A stretch of DNA of 7,991 nt from Bacillota bacterium (GCA_029555925.1 JAKPQU010000174.1:1-7991); one strand, 5' to 3'; positions 1 through 6,816 are shown, counted from the first letter of the stretch. The notes: generated by a model not told the origin, from the sequence alone. Made by a program: numbers and translations.

Positions 1-48
1 TCTGGAGAAGAAAAATTAGTTTTTTATATAGGATTAAAAATTAAATAA
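1..48 (+). CDS. Possible 3' end of an upstream gene (partial)
   Basis: Frame 1 is open from the window edge to a TAA at 46-48 and reads SGEEKLVFYIGLKIK. The alternating hydrophobic pattern in the last ten residues resembles a terminal beta strand, as in outer-membrane barrel proteins, but 15 residues are far too few to identify a family. Frame 3 is also open briefly and reads less like protein, and frame 2 stops at once. This is a guess from a short open stretch. If real, the TPR gene begins 131 bp after this stop and could have its own promoter. Confidence 0.3.
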   Translation, partial: SGEEKLVFYIGLKIK

Positions 49-85
49 GGGCTAATTTATTGTCTGTAAAACAAATTAAATAAGG
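38..85 (+). repeat. 13-bp direct repeat in the leader of the TPR gene
   Basis: AAATTAAATAAGG occurs at 38-50 and again at 73-85, with start-to-start spacing of 35 bp, in the region upstream of the TPR gene. The first copy is followed by TAATTT (53-58), which pairs with its own AAATTA (38-43). The spacing is near three and a half helical turns. The tract is very AT-rich, so chance repetition is possible. I see no convincing sigma-70 -35/-10 pair in 49-179. A binding-site role is inference only. Confidence 0.4.
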
Positions 86-179
86 CAAATTATTTTTCTT
101 CGTAAGAGCCTGTCAGGCAGAAGCTGATAAATGGTTACTAATTTACCTGTAGCAGTAATAAGAGAAAGGAATGTAACAT

Positions 180-818
180 ATGGATAAGAATAATGACAGA
201 ATATCTGATTTATTGAAGGAACTTGATAATATTATAAAATCCATTCCTCCGAAACCTGAAAAAAAAACCATTACGGGAGGTCTTTTAATCGCCGGTGAAA
301 GGAGCAGAGATAAGTCTTCCGAATATACCTATGAACAGGCTATGAGACTTGTAAAAGATGGGAAATATTCGGAAGCTATTGTCTGTCTTGAAGGTTTCCT
401 TAAAGCCAATCCCGGCCATGGTATGGCCTGCAATGATCTCGGCGTCCTCTATTTGAATGAAGGAAATAAAGAAAAAGCTTTATACTACCTTAAAGAATCT
501 GTCGTACATGATCCGGCAAATCTGACTGCCAGGAAAAACCTGGGAGATATTTATCTTAACCTTGGAGAACTGGAAGAAGGTCTTCAAATTTATATGAAAA
601 TAATCGAAGAAAAACCTGACGACATAGAAGCACTTATTAAACTTGGAGAAGTATGTGAAAAATTTGAGAGGTATGAAGGAGCAAAGCTGTTTTACAAAAA
701 AGCCCTGAAGGTTCAGCCGGAGAATGGGACAGTAAAAGAGAGATTAAAAATTCTATCGGGGGAAAATAGCTCCCGGAGAAACAGAAAAAAAACAAAAAGA
801 AATAAGAAAAAAAGATAG
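180..818 (+). CDS. Tetratricopeptide repeat protein with basic C-terminal tail
   Basis: This is a 212-residue, probably cytosolic protein with no signal peptide or membrane segment. Four consecutive 34-residue TPR units are visible at about 47-80, 81-114, 115-148 and 149-182. They show the usual small and aromatic spacing (for example G-x-Y-x-E-A near 61-66 and L-G-x-x-Y-L near 87-92 and 121-126) and end in P-x-N/D/H. The first 45 residues are a charged, proline-containing leader. The tail from about 195 is almost entirely Arg, Lys, Asn and Ser, which could bind nucleic acid or acidic surfaces. TPR domains hold protein partners together; the partner cannot be read from the sequence. The ATG has an AAAGGA Shine-Dalgarno at 165-170 with a 9-nt spacer. 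The binding-protein gene starts 66 bp downstream on the same strand, so co-transcription is likely. The TPR fold is certain; the role is unknown. Confidence 0.9.
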   Translation: MDKNNDRISDLLKELDNIIKSIPPKPEKKTITGGLLIAGERSRDKSSEYTYEQAMRLVKDGKYSEAIVCLEGFLKANPGHGMACNDLGVLYLNEGNKEKALYYLKESVVHDPANLTARKNLGDIYLNLGELEEGLQIYMKIIEEKPDDIEALIKLGEVCEKFERYEGAKLFYKKALKVQPENGTVKERLKILSGENSSRRNRKKTKRNKKKR

Positions 819-884
819 TGTAGCAGGAAAAAACACTTTTGTAAAGAATATTTTCAACTTAATTAAAATTTTATGGGGGGCATT

Positions 885-2870
885 ATGAATAAAACCAATC
901 TTACTTTAGAAGTCATAAAAGTTTCACTTCTCTTTTTCTTTGTACTGATCTTCGGTGTCAATATCCTTCAGATTAATAATATGGAAAAACGCCTTATAGA
1001 ACAATCCAGTAAAATTGAAGCCATACTCGATACAAACAAAGAATTACGCCTGGCAATCGAAAATCTTAATAAATCCATTCAGGCAGGCATTACGGTCAAA
1101 TCTTCTGACGGCTCAAAATCCGGAACTGAGCAAAAGAAAGAAACACGTAAATGGCTCCATCCGGAAGTCAAAAATTACCTTGAAGAAGAAACAGATTTTG
1201 TTCTTACTCCGCCTGAAGCAAAAACAGATGGTTCTATTGTAAGATATTACGGTACAGATCCGAAAGGCTTTAATCCTCTTACGGTAAATGACGGTAGCCT
1301 TACAGAATGTGTAAAAAACTACTGTGAACTATCTTTTGCAGAGAACCACAGAGGTAACCCCCTTATATGGAAACCTGCCCTGGCAGAAAGAATAGAAATA
1401 ACAGACGATTATAAAGAATATACGATATATTTAAAAAAAGGCGTAAAATGGCATAAACCTGCTGTTAACTGGTCAAACTCCAGATATGACTGGCTTAAAG
1501 GTGATCATTATGTTACAGCAAAGGATGTAAAGTTTACAATAGATATGATACTTAACCCCCAGGTAGAGTGTGCGGCGAAACGTAATTATTACCAGGACCT
1601 TGAATATTGCAGAGTTATTGATGATTATACGATAGTATTCAGATGGAAGAAAAAAACCTATAATTCTTTAAACTTCACACTCGGTTTCACTCCAATACCG
1701 GAGTTTATCTATGGATATGATGAAGACGGCAAACCATACCCGAAAGAAAATCTCGGATTGAAATTCAATGAACACTGGTATAATATGAAATTTATCGGAT
1801 GCGGCCCCTATGAATTTGTTTCCTATGAGCCAGGTGTTTCTATAAAACTCAGCAGAAATGAAGATTACTTTGCCGAGAAACCTGCCATTAAAAATATAGA
1901 ATGGCTTATATACGGAGATACGGTTCAGAATGTACTTAAAATGAAAAGTAAAGAACTGGATTTTGTCGGTTTAAATTCCACCCAGTACAGGGAAGAAATT
2001 CTCAACGGTAAAGCAGACTCTCCTTTCAAAAATGGCCAGATTCATCATGAGAAATATCTTGCTTCATCCTATTCTTATATAGGCTGGAATGAAGATAATT
2101 ACCTTTTCTCCGATAAAAAGGTAAGACAGGCCATGAGTTATGCTTTTAACAGTAAAGACATCCTTGCCAATGTTTTCCTCGGTCTCGGTGAACTGACTAC
2201 AGGGCCTTTTTTCGTAAAAAGTCCTTCCTATGATAAGACAGTGCCTGCCTATGAATTCAGTCTGGATAAGGCAAAAAAACTTCTTACAGAAGCCGGATGG
2301 AAGGATACCGACAATGACGGTATCCTTGAAAAGAATATAAAAGGTGAAACTAAAGAATTTGAATTTTCTCTCCTGAGTTTCGGAAGAAGTCCCGAATGGA
2401 AAGCTGCCTGCAATATTTATAAAGAAGATCTCCTGAAGATAGGTATTAAAATGAACATACAGACCCTTGACTGGGCAGTAATGCAGAAAAAGATGGAAGA
2501 TAAAGAATTTGATGCCTATACAGGTAGCTGGACTCTACCGTGGGAACAGGATCCATATCAGATATGGCATTCTTCCCAGGCAGATATACCAAAGAGTTCA
2601 AACAGAATAGGCTTTCGAAATAAAGATGCGGATAAACTCATAGAAGAGCTGAGAGCCACCTTTGATATGAACAGGAGAATAGAGATATATCATAAAATTC
2701 ATAAGATTATCCATGAAGAAGCACCTTATACATTTTTCTGTTCCCAGATGGCAGTTTATACCTGGCAGGATTATGTAAAAAGGGTAATGTTTCAGAAACT
2801 CAGACCACATGCAAGTTCTCTTCCATGGTATGTGGATAAAACAATGGAAAGTGAAGCAGGAGGAAAGTAA
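885..2870 (+). CDS. Membrane-anchored extracytoplasmic solute-binding protein, family 5 (peptide/nickel type)
   Basis: This is a 661-residue protein. Residues about 117-650 match the SBP_bac_5 fold: the opening R-Y-Y-G-T-D-P-K-G-F-N-P-L, a W-H-K-P strand, a T-A-K-D-V-K-F-T-I-D motif, G-C-G-P-Y-E, the K-V-R-Q-A-M-S-Y-A-F-N segment and a D-x-D-x-D-G loop near 474-479. Such proteins bind oligopeptides, nickel chelates or related solutes and hand them to an ABC importer; the ligand is not predictable here. The N-terminus is unusual. A hydrophobic helix (about 10-28) has no lipobox Cys (the first Cys is residue 142) and no obvious signal peptidase site. A charged heptad-like helix follows (about 29-66), then a Ser/Lys-rich linker. 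This suggests an inner-membrane anchor with a coiled-coil stalk. I chose ATG 885 over the in-frame ATG 873 because the G-run at 875-880 can serve as ribosome site for 885, whereas nothing suitable precedes 873. The permease follows with no gap. Confidence 0.9.
   Translation: MNKTNLTLEVIKVSLLFFFVLIFGVNILQINNMEKRLIEQSSKIEAILDTNKELRLAIENLNKSIQAGITVKSSDGSKSGTEQKKETRKWLHPEVKNYLEEETDFVLTPPEAKTDGSIVRYYGTDPKGFNPLTVNDGSLTECVKNYCELSFAENHRGNPLIWKPALAERIEITDDYKEYTIYLKKGVKWHKPAVNWSNSRYDWLKGDHYVTAKDVKFTIDMILNPQVECAAKRNYYQDLEYCRVIDDYTIVFRWKKKTYNSLNFTLGFTPIPEFIYGYDEDGKPYPKENLGLKFNEHWYNMKFIGCGPYEFVSYEPGVSIKLSRNEDYFAEKPAIKNIEWLIYGDTVQNVLKMKSKELDFVGLNSTQYREEILNGKADSPFKNGQIHHEKYLASSYSYIGWNEDNYLFSDKKVRQAMSYAFNSKDILANVFLGLGELTTGPFFVKSPSYDKTVPAYEFSLDKAKKLLTEAGWKDTDNDGILEKNIKGETKEFEFSLLSFGRSPEWKAACNIYKEDLLKIGIKMNIQTLDWAVMQKKMEDKEFDAYTGSWTLPWEQDPYQIWHSSQADIPKSSNRIGFRNKDADKLIEELRATFDMNRRIEIYHKIHKIIHEEAPYTFFCSQMAVYTWQDYVKRVMFQKLRPHASSLPWYVDKTMESEAGGK
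2858..2863 (+). promoter_or_regulatory. Strong ribosome binding site fixing the TTG start of the first permease
   Basis: AGGAGG lies within the last codons of the binding-protein gene, 7 nt before the TTG at 2871. That TTG directly abuts the TAA of the upstream gene (2868-2870). The encoded N-terminus matches the DppB family beginning, so TTG initiation with translational coupling is well supported. Confidence 0.8.
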
Positions 2871-4316
2871 TTGCAAACTTACATTATCAAGAGAATTCTC
2901 TTAATGATACCCACTTTTTTTTCCATATCTCTTATTATATTTGTTATACTCAATCTTGCTCCCGGTAAACCTGGAGGTGAATTATTGAGTGCAGAAGGAG
3001 AGTCGGGAGAAGGAGGAGGAGCTAAAAGACAGGCCTATTTAATATTTAAGCAGCAGTTCAATCTTGACAAACCTATAATCTTCAATGCAAGGTTTGCACT
3101 GAATACATCAGAAATAGAGACATATTTAACACAGATTTTAAATGAAGATAAAAAAACTCCTTCAAAATATATTATCAAGGCACAGGACACAGTTGAAGAT
3201 TACGGACAGTATGCTGTTCCCCATTTACTTAAAATAGCGGAAGAAACACAGAACACAAATATAAGAAAACTTGCCGTAACCTATCTATCTCAAAATGCGC
3301 AGAGAAGGATTATTAATCCTTATGCCACTGAAATTGATGAAAAAACGAAAGCTTTAAACAGGGAAATCGACGAGGAAAATTTAATGCTCACTGGCCTTGT
3401 ATGTAAGCCAGGCAGCACAGCAGAAGAAGATAAAGAAATTGTGAACAAATGGAAAGAATGGTATGAGAAAAGAAAAAGCCGTTATGAATATTCTTTTACA
3501 CAGAAAGTTTATATATTTTTCTTCGATACAAGATTTGCAAAATACTGGTGGAATTTGCTCCATCTCGATTTCGGCGTATCTCATGTAGACAAACAGCCAG
3601 TTATAAAAACCATACTGAGTAAATTGAAATATTCTCTGAGTCTTTCGGTGTCTGCAGTATTTATAGCCTATATAATCTCCATACCTCTTGGAATATTTGC
3701 CGCAGTAAAACAGAATACTGTTTATGACAGAACAATAAGTGTAGTATTGTTTTTACTCTACTCCCTGCCAAGTTTCTTTGTTGCTACAATGTTGCTTACG
3801 TATTTTTCCCAGGGTGGAGGCTATATACAACTCTTTCCTACAGGAGGTTTCATAAGCCGTGAAGCTGCCGGCATGACAACACTGGAGCAGATAAAAGATG
3901 TTATATGGCATCTTATATTACCAATAGTGTGTATGACCTATGCTTCTTTTGCATCATTATCCCGCTATGCAAGAGCAGGTCTTCTTGAGGTAATCAGATC
4001 GGATTATATCAGAACAGCAAGAGCCAAAGGTCTTTCGGAGTTTGTCGTTATAGGCAAACATGCAGTAAGAAACGGAATGATCCCTATAGTTACACTACTG
4101 GGCACACTTCTTCCTGTAGTCATAAGCGGTTCTGTTATTATAGAATATATATTCGGTATCCCCGGCATGGGAACCCTTACAATAAATGCTATTTTCAACA
4201 GAGATTATAATACTATAATGGGAGTGCAGCTCATATCTGCAACTCTTTTACTTGTAGGATTATTGATTTCAGATATTACCTATTCTCTGGTAGATCCGAG
4301 AATTTCATTTAAATAA
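2871..4316 (+). CDS. DppB/OppB-like ABC permease with large HEAT-like insertion in the first periplasmic loop
   Basis: This is a 481-residue inner-membrane channel subunit of a peptide-type importer; family members are usually about 300-340. Residues 1-36 give the family N-terminus and first membrane helix ending in L-A-P-G-K-P. The segment F-N-L-D-K-P (63-68) corresponds to the usual G-L-D-x-P, and L-D-F-G-V-S (232-237) to the usual G-D-L-G-x-S. In canonical members these two lie close together. Here about 155 residues (70-224) separate them. The insert holds a HEAT-like helix pair (about 107-146) and a charged W-K-E-W-Y-E motif (194-199). Downstream helices start near 252. The EAA coupling loop, with T-A-R-A-K-G-L (382-388), contacts the ATPase. 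The C-terminus, D-P-R-I-S-F-K, is typical. By topology the insert faces outside, where the binding protein docks. The start is TTG with a strong ribosome site, adjoining the upstream stop. Permease identity is sure; the role of the insert is inferred. Confidence 0.93.
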   Translation: MQTYIIKRILLMIPTFFSISLIIFVILNLAPGKPGGELLSAEGESGEGGGAKRQAYLIFKQQFNLDKPIIFNARFALNTSEIETYLTQILNEDKKTPSKYIIKAQDTVEDYGQYAVPHLLKIAEETQNTNIRKLAVTYLSQNAQRRIINPYATEIDEKTKALNREIDEENLMLTGLVCKPGSTAEEDKEIVNKWKEWYEKRKSRYEYSFTQKVYIFFFDTRFAKYWWNLLHLDFGVSHVDKQPVIKTILSKLKYSLSLSVSAVFIAYIISIPLGIFAAVKQNTVYDRTISVVLFLLYSLPSFFVATMLLTYFSQGGGYIQLFPTGGFISREAAGMTTLEQIKDVIWHLILPIVCMTYASFASLSRYARAGLLEVIRSDYIRTARAKGLSEFVVIGKHAVRNGMIPIVTLLGTLLPVVISGSVIIEYIFGIPGMGTLTINAIFNRDYNTIMGVQLISATLLLVGLLISDITYSLVDPRISFK

Positions 4317-4323
4317 AATCGTG

Positions 4324-4351
4324 ACGTGTAACGCGTGACGCGTAACGCGTG
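4324..4351 (+). repeat. Heptamer tandem array, four ACGCGTR units
   Basis: Four consecutive 7-bp units lie at 4324-4351: ACGTGTA, ACGCGTG, ACGCGTA, ACGCGTG. Three contain the self-complementary hexamer ACGCGT. The array fills most of the 58-bp gap between the two permease genes, beginning 7 bp after the first stop codon. Its GC content is much higher than its surroundings. A similarly built array lies at 6789-6816. Short heptamer tandem repeats (STRR) are known from filamentous cyanobacteria; relationship to those is not claimed. A role in mRNA folding or processing, or as a protein-binding site, is open. Confidence 0.85.
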
Positions 4352-4374
4352 AAACAGAAAGTGGTTGATTTAAG

Positions 4375-5652
4375 ATAAGCAAGAATAAGAAACAGGCAAA
4401 ACCTGAACAGAACAACATAGAGGCAGAAGCCGAAAAAATTCCTGAAAAGGCAAAACCTGAATATGAAAAAGTAAGCTACTGGGAAGTAGTATGGGGACAG
4501 TTAAGGAAAAATAAGATAGCCATTGTCGGTCTGTGGTGTATATTTTTATTTCTTCTTATTGCAGTATACAGTCCTCTTATTTCAATGAATCAGCCTTTCT
4601 ATTTCTCATGTAACGGACATACTGATTACCCCTTCCTGGGAGCACTATTTAACAGTAATTATTTTGAAAGCGGTGTCGATGTATTTTTCAATCTTCTTAT
4701 GGTATTAAGCCCTTTCTTCCTGATTATTTATTTAGCAGCTTCTTATGTAACGAAAAAGAATTTCAAACATATCAGGGGTACTCTCTTTAAAGGTTTTATA
4801 CTGGCCCAGGCAGGTATATTTATTATATTAATGTTCTTCCCCTATACCCGTCCTATTACAGATTATAAAACCAAAATAGAGGAAATCAAAGCTACAGGGG
4901 GCACAGCTTCCTACCTGTTTCCTCTTTTAAGATATTCGTACCGTGAAGGCAATCAGACAGAACAGCATCCTCAGGCACCTGGTGCAAGACACTGGCTGGG
5001 CACAGATAAGGAAGGCCGGGATGTTTTCGTAAGAATGGTTTATGGAACAAGAATTTCTATGACCATAGGAGTTGTGGCAGTATCTATTTATGTGACTATA
5101 GGTATTATTTTCGGTTCCATGGCAGGTTATTTCGGAGGAAAGGTAGATCTCTGGATTTCCCGTTTCATAGAAGTAATGATCTGTTTTCCGTCATTCTTCC
5201 TTATTCTGACTGTTGTATCTTTTATTGAGAAAAGATCTATTTTTCATATAATGTTTGTTATAGGTGTAACAAGCTGGACAGGTGTGGCAAGACTTGTAAG
5301 GGCCGAATTTCTGAAACTTAAAAATATGGATTATGTCCAGGCTGCAATAGCACTCGGCATAAAAAAGAGAAATATTATGTTCAACCATATTCTTCCCAAT
5401 GCTATGGCCCCTGTTCTTGTATCTGCTACATTTGGTATAGCAGCGGCAATTCTCACAGAGTCAAGCCTGTCTTTTCTCGGTCTCGGAGATCCATCGGCAC
5501 CCAGCTGGGGCGAAATCCTGAATGTAGGAAGAGTGGAAGGCAAGCTATGGCTCATATTCTCGCCGGGGATTGCCATATTCTTTGTAGTTTTCATATTTAA
5601 TCTCGTAGGAGAAGCCCTGAGAGATGCCCTTGATCCTAAATTAAGACAGTAA
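4375..5652 (+). CDS. DppC/OppC-like ABC permease with extra transmembrane hairpin; apparent ATA start
   Basis: This is the second channel subunit, 425 residues from the ATA at 4375; family members are usually about 300. After a charged cytosolic tail comes the OppC N-terminal signature, Y-W-E-V-V-W-G-Q-L-R-K-N-K, leading into membrane helix 1 (about 48-68). Two helices not usual in the family follow (about 101-125 and 138-157), joined by a Lys/Arg-rich loop that should face the cytosol. The canonical core resumes at H-W-L-G-T-D-K-E-G-R-D-V (206-217). The EAA loop, Y-V-Q-A-A-I-A-L-G, is at 320-328, then S-L-S-F-L-G-L-G (364-371) and the C-terminal A-L-R-D-A-L-D-P-K-L-R. No in-frame ATG, GTG or TTG exists between the TGA at 4366 and the ATG at 4585. 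Starting at 4585 would remove helix 1 and leaves no ribosome site. ATA 4375 gives I/M-S-K-N-K-K, a typical beginning, but with only a weak AGTGG upstream. A G-to-A change in an original ATG, or a sequence error, would explain it. Confidence 0.88.
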   Translation: MSKNKKQAKPEQNNIEAEAEKIPEKAKPEYEKVSYWEVVWGQLRKNKIAIVGLWCIFLFLLIAVYSPLISMNQPFYFSCNGHTDYPFLGALFNSNYFESGVDVFFNLLMVLSPFFLIIYLAASYVTKKNFKHIRGTLFKGFILAQAGIFIILMFFPYTRPITDYKTKIEEIKATGGTASYLFPLLRYSYREGNQTEQHPQAPGARHWLGTDKEGRDVFVRMVYGTRISMTIGVVAVSIYVTIGIIFGSMAGYFGGKVDLWISRFIEVMICFPSFFLILTVVSFIEKRSIFHIMFVIGVTSWTGVARLVRAEFLKLKNMDYVQAAIALGIKKRNIMFNHILPNAMAPVLVSATFGIAAAILTESSLSFLGLGDPSAPSWGEILNVGRVEGKLWLIFSPGIAIFFVVFIFNLVGEALRDALDPKLRQ

Positions 5653-5661
5653 TTTTATATC

Positions 5662-5666
5662 AGGAG
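5662..5666 (+). promoter_or_regulatory. Ribosome binding site for the TTG start of the D-type ATPase
   Basis: AGGAG lies in the 25-bp gap after the second permease, 11 nt before the TTG at 5678. The spacer is somewhat long. No in-frame ATG precedes the first beta strand of the ATPase domain, so the TTG start rests on this site plus family N-terminus position. Confidence 0.6.
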
Positions 5667-5677
5667 TTGAAATATAA

Positions 5678-6667
5678 TTGACTGATCTGTTACAGAATAG
5701 AGAAAAACTTATAGAATTAAAGAACCTGCATACCTATTTTTATACGGATGCAGGTGTTGTCAAATCGGTAAACGATGTTTCCTATGATATTTATAAAGGT
5801 GAAACACTTGGTATTGTAGGCGAGAGCGGATGCGGAAAATCTGTAACAGCCATGTCTATTATGAGGCTCATTCCTCAACCTCCCGGAAAAATTGCATCAG
5901 GCGAGATTATCTTTAAAGGTAAAGATCTCACAAAAATCCCGGAAGCAGACATGAGGAAAATCAGAGGCAACGAAATTTCCGTTATTTTTCAGGAACCTAT
6001 GACAAGCCTGAACCCTGTCTATACGGTAGGTGATCAGATACAGGAAGCCATAGCCCTTCACCTTAAACTGGATTATGCCCAGGCAAGGACACGAACCATT
6101 GAAATGCTGGAAAAAGTAGGTATTCCTTCTCCTGAAGTCAGGGTAAACGATTACCCCCATCAGATGTCAGGAGGCATGAAACAGAGAGTTATGATTGCCA
6201 TGGCTCTGTCATGTAATCCTGAACTGCTCATAGCAGATGAACCGACAACTGCTCTGGATGTAACAATACAGGCGCAGATACTGGATCTTCTGAGAAGTCT
6301 TCAGGCTGAATACGGCATGTCTATTCTTCTTATAACACATGATCTGGGAGTAATAGCTGAAATGGCTCACAGAGTGGTTGTTATGTATGCAAGTAAATGT
6401 GTGGAAACAGCCGAAGTAAACGAATTATTCGAACATCCGAAGCATCCCTATACAATAGGACTTTTTAATTCCCTTCCTAAAATTCATGTTGAACAGAAAC
6501 AATTAGAGCCAATTCGCGGCATGGTTCCAAATCCTCTGGATTTCCCTGTAGGCTGCAAGTTCAATACCAGATGCAATCATGTAATGAATATCTGTAAGGA
6601 AAAAGAACCTCCTTATTTCGAAGTGGGGAAAGAACATTTCTCGGCATGCTGGCTAAATGAAAAATAA
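5678..6667 (+). CDS. DppD/OppD-like ATP-binding subunit of peptide-type importer
   Basis: This is a 329-residue cytosolic ATPase, the usual length for this subunit. In order it shows: Walker A G-E-S-G-C-G-K-S (48-55), Q-loop Gln105 in [10 protein letters not shown], signature M-S-G-G-M-K-Q-R (163-170), Walker B L-L-I-A-D-E-P with catalytic Glu188, D-loop T-A-L-D (191-194) and switch His221 in T-H-D-L. All catalytic residues are intact. The C-terminal oligopeptide-transporter domain (about 240-325) carries Cys293-x5-Cys299-x7-Cys307-x16-Cys324. In related peptide transporter ATPases this arrangement ligates a [4Fe-4S] cluster. Its partner is the F-type ATPase downstream; together they should contact the EAA loops of the two permeases. 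It starts at TTG, 25 bp after the permease stop, and is very likely in the same transcript. Confidence 0.95.
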   Translation: MTDLLQNREKLIELKNLHTYFYTDAGVVKSVNDVSYDIYKGETLGIVGESGCGKSVTAMSIMRLIPQPPGKIASGEIIFKGKDLTKIPEADMRKIRGNEISVIFQEPMTSLNPVYTVGDQIQEAIALHLKLDYAQARTRTIEMLEKVGIPSPEVRVNDYPHQMSGGMKQRVMIAMALSCNPELLIADEPTTALDVTIQAQILDLLRSLQAEYGMSILLITHDLGVIAEMAHRVVVMYASKCVETAEVNELFEHPKHPYTIGLFNSLPKIHVEQKQLEPIRGMVPNPLDFPVGCKFNTRCNHVMNICKEKEPPYFEVGKEHFSACWLNEK

Positions 6668-6672
6668 TTTAT

Positions 6673-6711
6673 ATGAGAAGGGTGAATAGTGAAGGGAAGA
6701 TAAATTCTCAT
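6673..6711 (+). repeat. Inverted repeat just after the D-type ATPase stop
   Basis: ATGAGAA (6673-6679) is matched by its complement TTCTCAT (6705-6711), giving a 7-bp stem around a 25-nt loop. The right arm is followed by TCTTCGTTG rather than a T-run, so it is not a good intrinsic terminator. The loop contains two imperfect heptamers, GTGAATA and GTGAAGG (6682-6695). It could be a weak RNA hairpin or coincidence. Confidence 0.35.
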
Positions 6712-6720
6712 TCTTCGTTG

Positions 6721-6734
6721 TGACCGGCCGGTCA
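6721..6734 (+). promoter_or_regulatory. Perfect 14-bp GC-rich palindrome, operator-like
   Basis: TGACCGGCCGGTCA equals its own reverse complement and stands in AT-rich intergenic DNA in the 166-bp gap between the two ATPase genes. A gapless palindrome cannot form a hairpin loop well without losing its centre, so a dimeric protein-binding site is the simplest reading. The A-C-C-G-G/C-C-G-G-T half-site pattern resembles operators of some TetR-family repressors, but no regulator gene lies in this window. A weak promoter-like pair downstream (TTCACA at 6751-6756, TAAAAT at 6776-6781, 19-bp spacing) would put this site upstream of the promoter. Function is inferred. Confidence 0.5.
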
Positions 6735-6788
6735 TGGCTGTTGTTTAAAATTTCACAGTGGTAATAATGAAATGATAAAATATTAAAC

Positions 6789-6816
6789 TGATCACTGATC
6801 ACAGATCACTGATCAC
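6789..6816 (+). repeat. Heptamer tandem array, four TGATCAC units
   Basis: Four consecutive 7-bp units lie at 6789-6816: TGATCAC, TGATCAC, AGATCAC, TGATCAC. The core TGATCA is a self-complementary hexamer plus one base, the same design as the ACGCGT array at 4324-4351, and both arrays span exactly 28 bp. It ends 7 bp before the ribosome site of the F-type ATPase gene. Adjacent self-complementary units could pair with each other in RNA or bind a repeated protein. Confidence 0.88.

Noticed and set aside
108..118. GCCTG-T-CAGGC palindrome upstream of the TPR gene as an operator
   Set aside because: It is short and common by chance, with no matching second site or promoter nearby to support it.
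817..840. AGTGT/ACACT hairpin followed by TTTT as a terminator after the TPR gene
   Set aside because: The stem is only 5 bp and mostly weak, the loop is 11 nt and the T-run is four bases, so termination is unlikely.
873..875. ATG as the start of the binding protein
   Set aside because: No ribosome site precedes it; the G-run after it fits as the ribosome site for ATG 885. The difference is only four residues.
2304..2321. D-x-D-x-D-G loop in the binding protein as a distinct EF-hand calcium domain
   Set aside because: This short loop after G-W is a common part of family 5 binding proteins and not a separate EF-hand pair.
4585..4587. ATG as the start of the second permease (355 residues)
   Set aside because: It would delete the OppC N-terminal signature and first membrane helix encoded upstream in the same frame, and it has no ribosome site.
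6789..6816. Heptamer array as a CRISPR or as an origin-type iteron set
   Set aside because: The units are directly abutting 7-mers without spacers, and no replication or Cas genes are present.
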